From IMG/VR virus record IMGVR_UViG_3300028883_000068, positions 1 to 46,449 of that record: DNA of 46,449 nucleotides; one strand, given 5' to 3'. Position 1 is the stretch's first letter; each line of letters begins with the position of its first letter. A model generated the notes under the pieces. The model was not told the origin of the DNA. It made no database searches and saw nothing but the letters and a program-made list of their open reading frames with translations. The DNA is from a virus. The translations under genes were made by a program, and so were the position numbers. Below are positions 46,440-46,449 of the stretch, in pieces.

Positions 46440-46449
46440 TGACCATCGT

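Noticed and set aside
1-46449. Closure of the window into a circle completing the partial tRNA
   Set aside because: The 5' strand GCCGGTG needed for the tRNA is not present near the right end, so the window is not simply a circular genome opened inside this gene.
1-46449. CRISPR array, insertion sequence or integrase
   Set aside because: No regularly spaced repeat-spacer pattern, transposase or recombinase motif was found on either strand.

Overview
This window is most of the genome of a tailed double-stranded DNA phage with siphovirus architecture. It carries an HK97-type portal and protease-capsid, a lambda-type terminase, a tail tube, frameshifted tail-assembly chaperones, a tape measure and a very long tail-tip protein. 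Nearly all genes lie on the + strand and are packed with ATGA, GTGA or TAATG overlaps. No integrase, excisionase or classical CI/Cro pair is visible. The host is probably a Gram-negative, uncultured bacterium: there is a lipobox lipoprotein with a fibronectin-III-like body, and a secreted protein that could be an outer-membrane barrel. The host guess is inference only.

Layout: (1) 1-827 has no convincing protein gene. It holds the 3' end of a tRNA, several structured RNA candidates and an oversized tRNA-like gene. (2) 828-13389 is the early region: many tiny genes, a Rad52-family annealing protein, SSB, RNA ligase, YopX, a C5-cytosine methyltransferase, an HNH protein, a replication initiator with an origin-like repeat cluster inside it, a DnaB helicase and a RusA resolvase. 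(3) 13390-17626 has an NlpC/P60 peptidase, a winged-helix-like protein, a ParB-methyltransferase fusion and both terminase subunits. (4) 17616-22624 is an accessory block between terminase and portal: a membrane/zinc protein, a lipoprotein, both halves of a thiamine-diphosphate E1 enzyme, a PglD/NeuD-like acyltransferase, a glycosyltransferase and small membrane proteins. (5) 22647-46439 is head, tail and lysis, with a second glycosyltransferase after the capsid gene.

The most unusual element is at 17944-18009, inside a coding gene. It is a 66-nt sequence with the hallmarks of the tRNA-like domain of tmRNA: a 7-bp acceptor stem with a G3-U70 wobble, the GGTTTCGAC signature, a canonical T-arm and an A discriminator. 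The whole messenger-like part is replaced by a short hairpin with a GAGA tetraloop. Its 3' end recurs as a 15-bp repeat 255 bp downstream.

Other strong observations: a compact E1 alpha / truncated E1 beta pair embedded in a sugar-modification cassette; a perfect DnaA box next to an iteron-like cluster inside the initiator gene; short direct repeats flanking single early genes (best case: the RNA ligase gene), which suggests cassette gain and loss; a 21-bp tandem duplication that doubles a Shine-Dalgarno and start codon; a protease-capsid fusion with a strong internal ribosome-binding site; a classical A AAA AAC frameshift site in the tail chaperones; and about 35 copies of a 14-residue repeat in the tail-tip protein. 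All identifications are by eye from sequence; no database search was run.
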